From: Prochlorococcus marinus CUG1415
GTDB taxonomy: Bacteria; Cyanobacteriota; Cyanobacteriia; PCC-6307; Cyanobiaceae
Assembly: GCF_017696015.1 (NCBI RefSeq)
Contig: NZ_JAAORL010000002.1
Coordinates: 496,001-560,000 of the forward strand
Direction of reading: 5' to 3'
DNA length: 64,000 nt
In this document: in pieces, positions 36,452 to 44,678 of the stretch
Numbering within the stretch: the stretch's first letter is position 1
Layout: every line of letters starts with the position of its first letter
The notes under the pieces: generated by a model
The model's database searches: none
Told to the model about the DNA's origin: nothing
The model's input: only the letters and a program-made list of their open reading frames with translations
Made by a program: the position numbers and the translations under genes

Positions 36452-37162
36452 TCAACGAATAATCTCATTATTTAATGTAAAAAGAAATTTATTGATAAAT
36501 TTTTTTGTCCATTTTTCTCCAAAAAAAGATTTAAACAATTTATCTGCAGGGTCTTTTTCAAAACTGTACTTATCATATTTAATTTGATTAATCTTTATTT
36601 CTTCTGCATTTAAAAATTGATTAACAGGATTTGATTTATAAATGTTCAAATAGTTATTTACAAATGAATGGAATATATTATTTAAATCTCTATCAAGATT
36701 TAATTTATTTCCTCTACATATAATCACCCATGGGGAAAAATACTTTTTTGAATCATATATATTCTTCATTTTATTATTATCAAATGCAGAATATTTTTTT
36801 TTAATAATACCTAAACTTGAACAATATTTTTCAAGATACTTGCCTTCTTGAATTAAAGGTTGATAATCAAGTATTGCTAATAACTTTTGAGAAGTTCCAA
36901 ACCATAAAATATCAGCTCCTAAAATAGGCATTTCACTATCAAAATTTGGATATGCGACCGTATTAAACACTTGCAGTTTTTTGCCACCATCTAATCTTGT
37001 TATTCGCCACTTTCTATATTCGGGAGATGAAAAAAGCCAATTTTTAATAATATATTTTGAGTCTTCATTATGATGTTCTTTGAATTCGCTAGATATTTCT
37101 ACTTCATGACCATTGAATTCATCAATATTGGTTTTAAGGAAATCAACTAATGAATCAAACAT
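36452..37162 (-). CDS. pebA: 15,16-dihydrobiliverdin:ferredoxin oxidoreductase
   Basis: A 236-residue bilin reductase with [21 protein letters not shown] in the middle and the C-terminal [21 protein letters not shown] that parallels PebB. It reduces biliverdin IXalpha to 15,16-dihydrobiliverdin using ferredoxin. It lies between ho1 (6 bp) and pebB (0 bp), which matches the order of the pathway. I assign PebA and PebB by order and by similarity of segments; swapping them is possible but unlikely. Confidence 0.92.
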   Translation of the reverse strand: MFDSLVDFLKTNIDEFNGHEVEISSEFKEHHNEDSKYIIKNWLFSSPEYRKWRITRLDGGKKLQVFNTVAYPNFDSEMPILGADILWFGTSQKLLAILDYQPLIQEGKYLEKYCSSLGIIKKKYSAFDNNKMKNIYDSKKYFSPWVIICRGNKLNLDRDLNNIFHSFVNNYLNIYKSNPVNQFLNAEEIKINQIKYDKYSFEKDPADKLFKSFFGEKWTKKFINKFLFTLNNEIIR

Positions 37163-37168
37163 AAATTA

Positions 37169-37879
37169 CTAGGTCTCGGTGCTTCCTTTCCTTACTTTTT
37201 TTGTAATGTAATTAAATACAATCTTGCCTAAAACAGCAATCAAGTTACCTTCAAGCTCCTTAAACATTTTCATATTGTAAGTAAAAGCTTGATTAGCTTC
37301 ATCAATAATTTGATCAGCAGTCTTTTGATTTATTGGAAGTTGATTCAAAGTAAGGGAATATTCTTCCTTGAATTTCTTTTCATCAGCAATTAATTCAAAC
37401 TCATAAAAATTTAAACCATCATTTCCCTGCAAATTTAATGCTTTTTTAGCAATCCTTTTCAAAATTTGCCCCCCAGATAAATCTCCTATATAGCGAGTGT
37501 AGTGGTGACCAACCAATAGCTCTGGTGAATTTTTTGCGACCTCTCGGATTCTTTCAACATATTCTTTTGCTGATTGAGAAATATTAATTTCATTCTTCCA
37601 GCTTTCACCAAAATAAAATTTAAGATCGTTTACAAGAGTTTCTTTCCTGAATAATGATTTAAAACCTATAGGTTTTATTACGGGATGTTCCTCATTGACT
37701 AGTCTTTCAATTTCTTCTTCCATAGCTTCATAAACAAAATATAAATCACTAATTAATTTTCTATAAGATTTTTTTTCAACAACCCCTTTTAAAAAACAAG
37801 CCACAAAGCCAGTATTTTCTGCCATAGTGTGGGATTTTTTTGTCCCTTCTCTTAATTGTCCTGCAAGAGCGACTGCCAT
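37169..37879 (-). CDS. ho1: Heme oxygenase
   Basis: A 236-residue heme oxygenase starting MAVALAGQLREGTKKSHTMAEN, with proximal heme ligand H17. The distal-helix motif is HHYTRYIGDLSGGQILKRIAKKAL. It opens heme to biliverdin, CO and iron using ferredoxin. It is first in the ho1-pebA-pebB operon. A conserved unknown gene lies 57 bp upstream on the same strand. Confidence 0.96.
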   Translation of the reverse strand: MAVALAGQLREGTKKSHTMAENTGFVACFLKGVVEKKSYRKLISDLYFVYEAMEEEIERLVNEEHPVIKPIGFKSLFRKETLVNDLKFYFGESWKNEINISQSAKEYVERIREVAKNSPELLVGHHYTRYIGDLSGGQILKRIAKKALNLQGNDGLNFYEFELIADEKKFKEEYSLTLNQLPINQKTADQIIDEANQAFTYNMKMFKELEGNLIAVLGKIVFNYITKKVRKGSTET

Positions 37880-37936
37880 ATATTTTGAATTATTTTTGTA
37901 AGTGTATTTAATCTACAAGGAAAATACATAAAACAG

Positions 37937-38368
37937 CTAATTTTTGTTACCAGCAGATGTTGTAGAGAATAGCTTATAAAGTTCTTTACAAACCAAAAAA
38001 AGGTTGTCTTTTTGTTCCTTTTGCGGCAGATGAGTGCCAGTCATTTCCCAATCACCGATGGTAGCCACTCTCCATCTCTCTGATGGAACAATCATACCTC
38101 GCATTATTATTCCCAACAATTTCGGGACTCTGTCATTATTATCATTTTCAATTCTTAATTGTAAGAGTATTGCTCTGCATTCAATAAGAGGACTCCAACC
38201 AGGGAAATGAAACGCAAAATCAATAGTATCTTGCATGGATTCATTATTAGAATTGTCCCAAGGACTAAAGTTTACGCTTGCATCTGGAAAATATTTCCGA
38301 AACAAAGCTGCAGTAGAAGCAATTTTATTAGCTATTTCAACATTACTTACATTTGAACTTGCATTCAT
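37937..38368 (-). CDS. Conserved protein of unknown function upstream of ho1
   Basis: A 143-residue soluble protein. It has a helical N-terminus (EIANKIASTAALFRKYFPDA), then a mixed strand region (IDFAFHFPGWSPLIECRAILLQLRI, GMIVPSERWRVATIGDWEMTGTH). There is no cofactor motif. It lies 57 bp before ho1 on the same strand, so it might share a transcript with the bilin genes, but that is only position. I do not recognise the family. Confidence 0.6.
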   Translation of the reverse strand: MNASSNVSNVEIANKIASTAALFRKYFPDASVNFSPWDNSNNESMQDTIDFAFHFPGWSPLIECRAILLQLRIENDNNDRVPKLLGIIMRGMIVPSERWRVATIGDWEMTGTHLPQKEQKDNLFLVCKELYKLFSTTSAGNKN

Positions 38369-38516
38369 AAGTAGTTAAGTATTTTTTTGAAAAATGACAT
38401 AATTTGCTTTAACTTGCTTATTAACTACTTTTTCTTTTAATAAAGATGTTGAAATCCTGATCGATAAAGTATTTTCTATTCACATTTGAATAATAAATTT
38501 CTAGGTTTTGAAGAAA

Positions 38517-38560
38517 ATAACTCATCGCAAATTACAATACGAGGAAATTCAATGAGTTAT
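38517..38560 (+). promoter_or_regulatory. Inverted repeat in the icd leader
   Basis: Perfect 9-bp arms ATAACTCAT (38517-38525) and ATGAGTTAT (38552-38560) with a 26-nt loop, ending 19 bp before the icd ATG. The loop holds a Shine-Dalgarno-like GAGGA (38541-38545), and the right arm contains the start codon of a 13-codon ORF. In RNA the hairpin would hide that start codon. It could instead be an operator, since a 9-bp dyad with this spacing also suits a dimeric protein. Confidence 0.5.
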
Positions 38561-38593
38561 CTTTTATTAATTCAATGCTATGCCAAAATTTGA
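38552..38593 (+). CDS. Candidate 13-residue leader peptide overlapping the icd start
   Basis: The ORF MSYLLLIQCYAKI has a strong GAGGA ribosome-binding site with 6-nt spacing, better than anything before icd. Its stop (38591-38593) lies 9 bp past the icd ATG, in a different frame. A ribosome finishing it would be placed to restart at icd. No database support can be given. This is inferred from layout only. Confidence 0.35.
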   Translation: MSYLLLIQCYAKI

Positions 38594-40004
38594 AAAATTA
38601 ACTTTACCTAATGAAGGCGAGATAATAACTTTTAATCAAGGCAAACCAAATGTTCCTAATAATCCAATTGTCCCATTTATTAGGGGTGATGGTACTGGAG
38701 TTGATATTTGGCCTGCTACTCAAATCGTTCTTGATTCAGCGATTAAAAAAAGCTATGGAGATGAAAGAAAAATTAATTGGTTTAAAGTCTATGCAGGCGA
38801 TGAAGCTTGTGAACTTTATGGAACATATAATTATCTCCCTCAAGATACTATTGAAGCAATTAAACACTTTGGTGTAGCCATCAAAGGTCCTTTAACGACT
38901 CCCATCGGTGGAGGTATTAGATCTCTGAATGTTGCATTAAGGCAAATTTTTGATTTATATAGCTGTGTTAGACCATGCAAATATTTTTCAGGAACTCCAA
39001 GCCCTCACAAAAATCCCCAAAAGTTAGACGTTATTGTTTATAGAGAAAATACTGAGGATATCTACATGGGAATTGAATGGGAAGCAGAGGATAATAATTG
39101 TCTTGAATTAATTAATCACTTAAATAACGTTGTCATACCAAAAAGTAAAAATTTAAAAAATAGATCGATACCAAACGGATCAGGTATTGGAATAAAACCG
39201 GTGAGTAAATCTGGTAGCCAAAGGCATATTAGAAAAGCTATTGAACATGCTAAAAGATTATCAGGAGATAAAAGGCATGTGACTCTTGTACATAAAGGGA
39301 ATATTATGAAATATACAGAAGGTGCATTTAGAGATTGGGGATATGAATTAGCAGTAAATGAATTTAGAGAAGATTGCATTACAGAAAGAGAAAGCTGGAT
39401 TTTAGATAATATTCAGAAAAATCCAGAAATTACAATTGAAAATAATGCTCGAAAAATTGAACCAGGTTTTGACAAGCTTACAAATAACAAAAAAGCATTC
39501 ATTTGCGAAGAAATTAAAGAAGTTATTGCATCAATATCCAATTCTCACGGAGATGGGAAATGGAGAGAACTTATTCTTGTTGATGATCGTATAGCTGATA
39601 GTATATTTCAACAAATTCAAACTAGACCTCAAGAATATTCAATTCTTGCAACATTAAACCTTAATGGAGACTATGTTTCTGATGCGGCTGCAGCAATTGT
39701 TGGCGGCCTAGGTATGGCTCCAGGTGCAAATATTGGAGATAATGCAGCAATTTTCGAGGCTACGCACGGTACCGCTCCAAAACATGCAGGCTTAAACAAG
39801 ATTAATCCAGGCTCAGTAATTCTTAGTGGTGTAATGATGCTTGAATATTTTGGTTGGGATGAAGCAGCTAACTTAATTACTAATGGTTTAAGTAAGGCAA
39901 TAGAGCAAAAAAAAGTCACCTATGATCTAGCACGCTTAATGGAACCAAAAGTAGAACCCTTATCCTGCAGCAGTTTTGCTGAAGAAATTATCTCAAATTT
40001 CTAA
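38580..40004 (+). CDS. icd: Isocitrate dehydrogenase (NADP+)
   Basis: A 474-residue cyanobacterial-type Icd with PFIRGDGTGVDIWPAT, the substrate-binding GGIRSLNVALRQIFDLYSC, YRENTEDIYMGIEW, and the adenine-binding ATHGTAPKHAG near 400. Cyanobacterial enzymes carry an insertion that makes them longer than E. coli Icd (416). It makes 2-oxoglutarate, the carbon skeleton for nitrogen assimilation and the signal for NtcA and PII. The start MPKFEKLTLPNEG fits homologues but has no Shine-Dalgarno of its own (see leader). It is convergent with the next gene, 2 bp apart. Confidence 0.96.
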   Translation: MPKFEKLTLPNEGEIITFNQGKPNVPNNPIVPFIRGDGTGVDIWPATQIVLDSAIKKSYGDERKINWFKVYAGDEACELYGTYNYLPQDTIEAIKHFGVAIKGPLTTPIGGGIRSLNVALRQIFDLYSCVRPCKYFSGTPSPHKNPQKLDVIVYRENTEDIYMGIEWEAEDNNCLELINHLNNVVIPKSKNLKNRSIPNGSGIGIKPVSKSGSQRHIRKAIEHAKRLSGDKRHVTLVHKGNIMKYTEGAFRDWGYELAVNEFREDCITERESWILDNIQKNPEITIENNARKIEPGFDKLTNNKKAFICEEIKEVIASISNSHGDGKWRELILVDDRIADSIFQQIQTRPQEYSILATLNLNGDYVSDAAAAIVGGLGMAPGANIGDNAAIFEATHGTAPKHAGLNKINPGSVILSGVMMLEYFGWDEAANLITNGLSKAIEQKKVTYDLARLMEPKVEPLSCSSFAEEIISNF

Positions 40005-40006
40005 TT

Positions 40007-41356
40007 TTAAAAATTCTTTTTTTTTTCAAAAACTTTCCAAATCTTAACCAGTGAATCTTTAGTGCCAATGTTTCCAGGATGAGTAACAATAGGAAGTTTT
40101 TCGCCATTTTTTAGGTTGTAAGTCACTACTGAAATGCCTGTTAAAATCTGTCCTTCAAGATAAACATAATCTGCATTAAGTCCATTACTAAGAATCAAAT
40201 TTGTTGTTATTCCACCTTTTGAAATCAAATATCCTATTTCATACTTCAAATCTGCAACTAATTCAGCAATAAAACAAGCAAGTAAATTATAAAAATTAAA
40301 TAGTTCAGAAGAATCTAAGGACAAAAATTTTCTTGAAGTAAACAAAACAGGAGTTTTTCCTTTCTCAAAAGAATATCTAATTTCTTTCAAAAATTTATTT
40401 TTAAACAAATTCCTTCGCTTCTGATTATTATCTGCTGAAGTAATTTTAAAGAATTCAAAAACATCTAATACAACTGGATTGCAATTACTTATCTCTAATA
40501 AATTATTCAATTGTATTGTTGAAAGTTCTACATAAGATCCAACAATTATCAATCCGGGAAGAAAACTCTTTTCTTTATTTCTTATTCTTAAACTAGAGAA
40601 AAATATTTGACTCTGAGAGACACTTTGTCTCTCAGAAATTGAACTTATAAAACTTGCTGCGGTTCGAAAAAGGAATTTTTTGTGTTTAATTAATTTTTTA
40701 ATTACTAAAGAAAATTTTTTGAGTTGAGAATAATTTTCTACATCTACAATTACATGTTTATTATTCTTCAAGTTCTTTAGTGTTTTAAAAACAATATTAT
40801 TTTCTTCATCATTTAGCATTTCGATATCTGATAATACAAGATTTTGAATATCTTCAAAATTTATTTGAGATTTACTCTGCTGAAATAAAAGATTCTTGAC
40901 ATTATTTGTCTCATATCCAAAAATTTTATCTTTTGCAAAAATTGTTTGACTAATAGGGGTTTTATCAACAAAATGAGAGCCATTTATTGTGAATCTTTTA
41001 CCCTCTATGAAAGCTGGAATATGAAAAGTAGCATCAAAAGGTCCTAAGCAACTATTTAGAGCACTTGGCTCTAAAAAGTTATGTCCTCGAAGAGTAGAGT
41101 CTCCTCTACTTATAAAAATAATTTCTTCTTCATAGGCTTGAGAAGCAATTACAGTGTTAAGATTTTTACAAATTTCCTCTATGATTAATTTCGCATCATT
41201 TTCCGATAGTGACCTTGTATTAGCCAAAATAAAAAATAAATTAGATTTAGATTCAAAACCTTTGACTAAAGTTGAGCAGTCCCACTTAAGCAGTAATAAG
41301 CAATCGTGAACAGTTTGAGAACCTGTGGGATCATCATCTATAACGACAAATTTCAT
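40007..41356 (-). CDS. Four-carbon acid sugar kinase family protein (DUF1537)
   Basis: A 449-residue protein. The N-terminal domain has VIDDDPTGSQTVHDCLLLL and FISRGDSTLRGH, as in OtnK-type kinases. The C-terminal nucleotide-binding domain has ISKGGITTNLIL, LEGQILTGISVVTYN and LPIVTHPGNIGTKDSL. Known relatives phosphorylate four-carbon acid sugars such as threonate and erythronate. The usual partners (epimerase OtnI, dehydrogenase, transporter) are not beside it. It is followed upstream by an aldose-epimerase-like gene 13 bp away, probably in one operon. Confidence 0.82.
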   Translation of the reverse strand: MKFVVIDDDPTGSQTVHDCLLLLKWDCSTLVKGFESKSNLFFILANTRSLSENDAKLIIEEICKNLNTVIASQAYEEEIIFISRGDSTLRGHNFLEPSALNSCLGPFDATFHIPAFIEGKRFTINGSHFVDKTPISQTIFAKDKIFGYETNNVKNLLFQQSKSQINFEDIQNLVLSDIEMLNDEENNIVFKTLKNLKNNKHVIVDVENYSQLKKFSLVIKKLIKHKKFLFRTAASFISSISERQSVSQSQIFFSSLRIRNKEKSFLPGLIIVGSYVELSTIQLNNLLEISNCNPVVLDVFEFFKITSADNNQKRRNLFKNKFLKEIRYSFEKGKTPVLFTSRKFLSLDSSELFNFYNLLACFIAELVADLKYEIGYLISKGGITTNLILSNGLNADYVYLEGQILTGISVVTYNLKNGEKLPIVTHPGNIGTKDSLVKIWKVFEKKKNF

Positions 41357-41369
41357 AAGTATTGCAAAA

Positions 41370-42224
41370 TTACTTAAGAGATTTTATTTGTATTGAAGCA
41401 TTTAATCTTTTAATATCATTTGAAGGAATCATAATGTTTCTAAATCCATCAACAAAAGAATTTCGGGGACTAGTCCAAGGTTCGAGACATATCATTCTTC
41501 TTGGAGGATCACTCCAAATAACGCCTAAATCAAAAGGGTATGGATGATTTAAAGTTACCTCTCTTTTAAAAACTTTATCTCGAAAAGAGCTTCTACCGGA
41601 AGTATACATAAGCAGATCAACTCCTAAATTAATTTTGTTTAATTCATCCAAAGTATTACTTATAATATTTCTTTCTTGATCCTGACAATTAAGTGGATTA
41701 TCAATAAAATCTAAATTTTTGAAATCTGAAACATTAAAATAAGGATGCAAACCAAAATTTATAGGCATAGCAAAGTTTGTTTTGTTATGGATTGTAATTT
41801 TAAATTCTAAACAGTTAACCTTTAAGGTAACTTCTATTCTTAGTTCGAAATCGAAAGGATAATATTTTTTGGTTTTTTTAGATGCATTTAAGAATAAGCA
41901 TAAAAATCTTTCATTTTCATTGAAGGAGTATTGCCATTGCAAATCCCTAGCGAAACCATGTTGTGGTAATTGCAAATAAACATTTCCAAATACTGAACTA
42001 GAGGTATTGAGATTTCCACATATTGGAAACAAGATTGGAATACCTCCCCTAATACTTTTTGTCTTATCGATAAATCTTTTTTCATCGAAATAGAGTATTT
42101 CATTACCATCTGAAACCCAATTTGTAATAACGCCTCCTCTTTCAGGACAAAATTTAATGTAGTTATTTTTATCTAATTGAAAGACAAAAATTCCTTGTTC
42201 TTTATTAGATAATTCAAGTTTCAC
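41370..42224 (-). CDS. Aldose 1-epimerase family protein
   Basis: A 284-residue beta-sandwich mutarotase. Typical segments are RGGIPILFPICGNL, LPQHGFARDLQW with the active-site histidine, FGLHPYFNVSDF with the second histidine, and CLEPWTSPRNSF with the catalytic glutamate region. It most resembles the YeaD/hexose-6-phosphate type or galactose mutarotase-like proteins; the substrate is not clear. It lies between an alpha/beta hydrolase (9 bp) and the DUF1537 gene (13 bp), on the same strand. Confidence 0.82.
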   Translation of the reverse strand: MKLELSNKEQGIFVFQLDKNNYIKFCPERGGVITNWVSDGNEILYFDEKRFIDKTKSIRGGIPILFPICGNLNTSSSVFGNVYLQLPQHGFARDLQWQYSFNENERFLCLFLNASKKTKKYYPFDFELRIEVTLKVNCLEFKITIHNKTNFAMPINFGLHPYFNVSDFKNLDFIDNPLNCQDQERNIISNTLDELNKINLGVDLLMYTSGRSSFRDKVFKREVTLNHPYPFDLGVIWSDPPRRMICLEPWTSPRNSFVDGFRNIMIPSNDIKRLNASIQIKSLK

Positions 42225-42233
42225 AATTATTCC

Positions 42234-43133
42234 TTAAAGAGAATCAACCCAATCCAAAATATGCTGATTAACTAATTCAGGTATCTCATCATGAGGACAA
42301 TGTCCTGCATCAAGAATAATTTCTTTTGTATTATTTGGTGTAAATTTTTTATATAGATTTCTTTTTTTTGGAGTGTTCATCCATGGATCTTTCCCTCCCC
42401 AAAGAAGTAATAATGGTGCATTTAGCTTTGCGAATAACTTATCCAACGGCAATCCCTGAGGACCTGATGGGTTAAATACACTTCTAAAAACATTAAAAGC
42501 CCCGAAATCCAGCGAAGGCTTCCTTATTGACTCAACTAAAAAATCATCAACATTTTTTTTATCAACATAAACTTGATTCAAAGTTTTTTTAATATTTTTT
42601 GGATTTCTCATATTCTCAAAAATCAAACGTTGAAGAACAACATTTTTCAACAATATTCCTGCAACAGTTTCGATTGAAGTTTGCAACATATTCTTTTTAA
42701 TAGTTTTTTCTTCACTAAAGTATCCGGCAGCATTGAGTAATATAACTCCTGCGTTAAGTTCATTTAATTCTGCACCAGCTGCTAATGCTGCATATCCACC
42801 TAATGAATTTCCAACAACAATTGTAGGTTTTCTTATTTTCTCTTTTACGTAAGCTACAACCTGATCTTTCCATAGAGATCCTGAGTATTCAACATCTTGA
42901 GGCTTAGGACTTTTTCCAAAGCCAAGTAGATCCATGGCATGAACTTCATATTTCTTACTCAAAATAGGTATGTTGAATCTCCAATGATCCGTAGAAGCTC
43001 CAAAACCATGAATTAATAAAATTGCACATTCCTTTGCAGAATGTTCTGGCTTGGCTGAGACAGTATGTATTGGGTAATTTAAAAAATTCCAATCATAATT
43101 TACATCACTATCTATAAGAGCTGATTTTTTCAT
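42234..43133 (-). CDS. Alpha/beta-fold hydrolase
   Basis: A 299-residue hydrolase. The oxyanion-hole motif is HGFGAS (42-47), the nucleophile is S110 in VVGNSLGGYAAL, and the C-terminal catalytic histidine is in DAGHCPHDEIPE. An acid likely lies in LLLWGGKDPWM. The cap between has GPQGLPLDKL. The substrate is unknown; marine cyanobacterial homologues are usually annotated only by fold. It starts the hydrolase-epimerase-DUF1537 run. Confidence 0.88.
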   Translation of the reverse strand: MKKSALIDSDVNYDWNFLNYPIHTVSAKPEHSAKECAILLIHGFGASTDHWRFNIPILSKKYEVHAMDLLGFGKSPKPQDVEYSGSLWKDQVVAYVKEKIRKPTIVVGNSLGGYAALAAGAELNELNAGVILLNAAGYFSEEKTIKKNMLQTSIETVAGILLKNVVLQRLIFENMRNPKNIKKTLNQVYVDKKNVDDFLVESIRKPSLDFGAFNVFRSVFNPSGPQGLPLDKLFAKLNAPLLLLWGGKDPWMNTPKKRNLYKKFTPNNTKEIILDAGHCPHDEIPELVNQHILDWVDSL

Positions 43134-43176
43134 GAATCAAAAACCTTGTATCCGACGATTCTAATAAAATTATTTT

Positions 43177-44544
43177 CTAAAGAAGACCCACAGGATCAGC
43201 TGCAACATCATCTGAAATTTTATTACCACCACCAGGTGTCTTATCTTTTAAAACAATTCTTAAAAGAACAGGTGCAAGAAATGTCGTACCAATAACCATT
43301 AATAAAATTGCTGCTTCAAGGGAGGGTGTGAGCAGACCAGCACTTGTCCCAAGGCCAAGGAATATCAAACCAACCTCTCCTCTAGGCATCATACCCAAAC
43401 CTACAACTAATCTATTAGTAGGTTTATCACTTGAAAATACCCATCCCGCTGCAATTTTTCCGATAATTGCAACAACTAATAAAAATCCAGCAACTACAAG
43501 AGCTGATCTACTGGTTGGATCAAGTGGATTGATAACTGATAAATCCATTCCAGCGCCTACTAATACGAAGAAAATAGTTGCAAATAATGATACCAAAGGT
43601 AAAACGGATTGTTGAATTGCATGATTATTTTTTGAACTACTAAGAATTAATCCAGCAGCAAAAGCACCTAAAGCCGCTTCTAATCCAATAGCTGTTGCAA
43701 CAAAACAACACAATACAAGAATCACAAAAGACGCTACTACAACAGCGCCAGGAGCTTTTAATCTATCCAATAACCAATCAAATCCTGGAGCTGCTGTTCG
43801 ACTTAATGCTATAGCAGCAATGACAAATACCACAGCAGCTGCAACTAATTTAACGATAGGAGCAATTTCTAAAGAACCTCCAGCAGCAAGAGCTACAACA
43901 ACTGCGAGAATAACAATACCCAAAATATCGTCTAGAACTGCAGCACCAATAACAATCTGACCTTCTCTAGTTTTCAAATATCCTAATTCACCGAAAACAC
44001 TAGCAGTAATTCCTATACTTGTAGCTGTCATAGATGCTCCAGCAAAAACCGCTGGAATTAAATCTACTTGGAAAATAAACATTAATCCAAGAGTTCCAAA
44101 AGCAAATGGCAGAATTACCCCAGCCATAGCAACAGTAAAAGCTTGAGCACCCACAGCTACCAATTCTTCTAACTCACTTTCCAATCCTGTTAAAAATAAA
44201 AGTGCATATAACCCAAGTGTTGCTACTGCTTGGAGGGATGGAAAGCTTTCGAAATAAACATCTGGTACTGCTTCCGGGGGAATTGAAGCTAAAGAACTAA
44301 TAACATTGACAAGTCCTTCATTTAATTCAGTACCAGCTGAGGGAGGGATTAATAAATGAAATCCTGATGCTCCTATTACAACTCCTGCAAGAAGCTCCCC
44401 TACAATCGTTGGTAAACTTAGTCTGACTAATACTTCTGCTAATGCTCTTGCAGCTAAAAAAATCAATAGAAATCTTATAACTCCTATTAACGTTTCAGCA
44501 ACTTCTAAATCATGTGCACTTAATTCAGCAAGTAATGAATACAT
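43177..44544 (-). CDS. napA: Na+/H+ antiporter, CPA2 (NapA/KefB-like) family
   Basis: A 455-residue membrane protein with about twelve hydrophobic segments and no C-terminal TrkA domain. It has the CPA2 segments LPTIVGELLAGVVIGASGFH, LFLTGLESELEEL, ASMTATSIGITASVFGELGY and AVLDDILGIVIL (paired aspartates for ion exchange). MMPRGEVGLIFLGLG sits near the C-terminus. It likely exports sodium, which matters in seawater. It is divergent from glgP with 134 bp between them. Confidence 0.88.
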   Translation of the reverse strand: MYSLLAELSAHDLEVAETLIGVIRFLLIFLAARALAEVLVRLSLPTIVGELLAGVVIGASGFHLLIPPSAGTELNEGLVNVISSLASIPPEAVPDVYFESFPSLQAVATLGLYALLFLTGLESELEELVAVGAQAFTVAMAGVILPFAFGTLGLMFIFQVDLIPAVFAGASMTATSIGITASVFGELGYLKTREGQIVIGAAVLDDILGIVILAVVVALAAGGSLEIAPIVKLVAAAVVFVIAAIALSRTAAPGFDWLLDRLKAPGAVVVASFVILVLCCFVATAIGLEAALGAFAAGLILSSSKNNHAIQQSVLPLVSLFATIFFVLVGAGMDLSVINPLDPTSRSALVVAGFLLVVAIIGKIAAGWVFSSDKPTNRLVVGLGMMPRGEVGLIFLGLGTSAGLLTPSLEAAILLMVIGTTFLAPVLLRIVLKDKTPGGGNKISDDVAADPVGLL

Positions 44545-44678
44545 ATTAAATTCGAAAAAAAAAACTTCCTAATTGGAAGATAGTTTATTGAGGGCCCACT
44601 TTAAGAAATATGTAAAAAAAAAGCAAAAATACTCAACAAGTGTGGATCTGAAGTTACAAAAAAGAATTTTTCTAAAAA

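Noticed and set aside
43328-43615. 95-codon ORF opposite napA.
   Set aside because: It is a mirror reading of a hydrophobic gene, with Pro/Thr/Lys-rich content and no motif.
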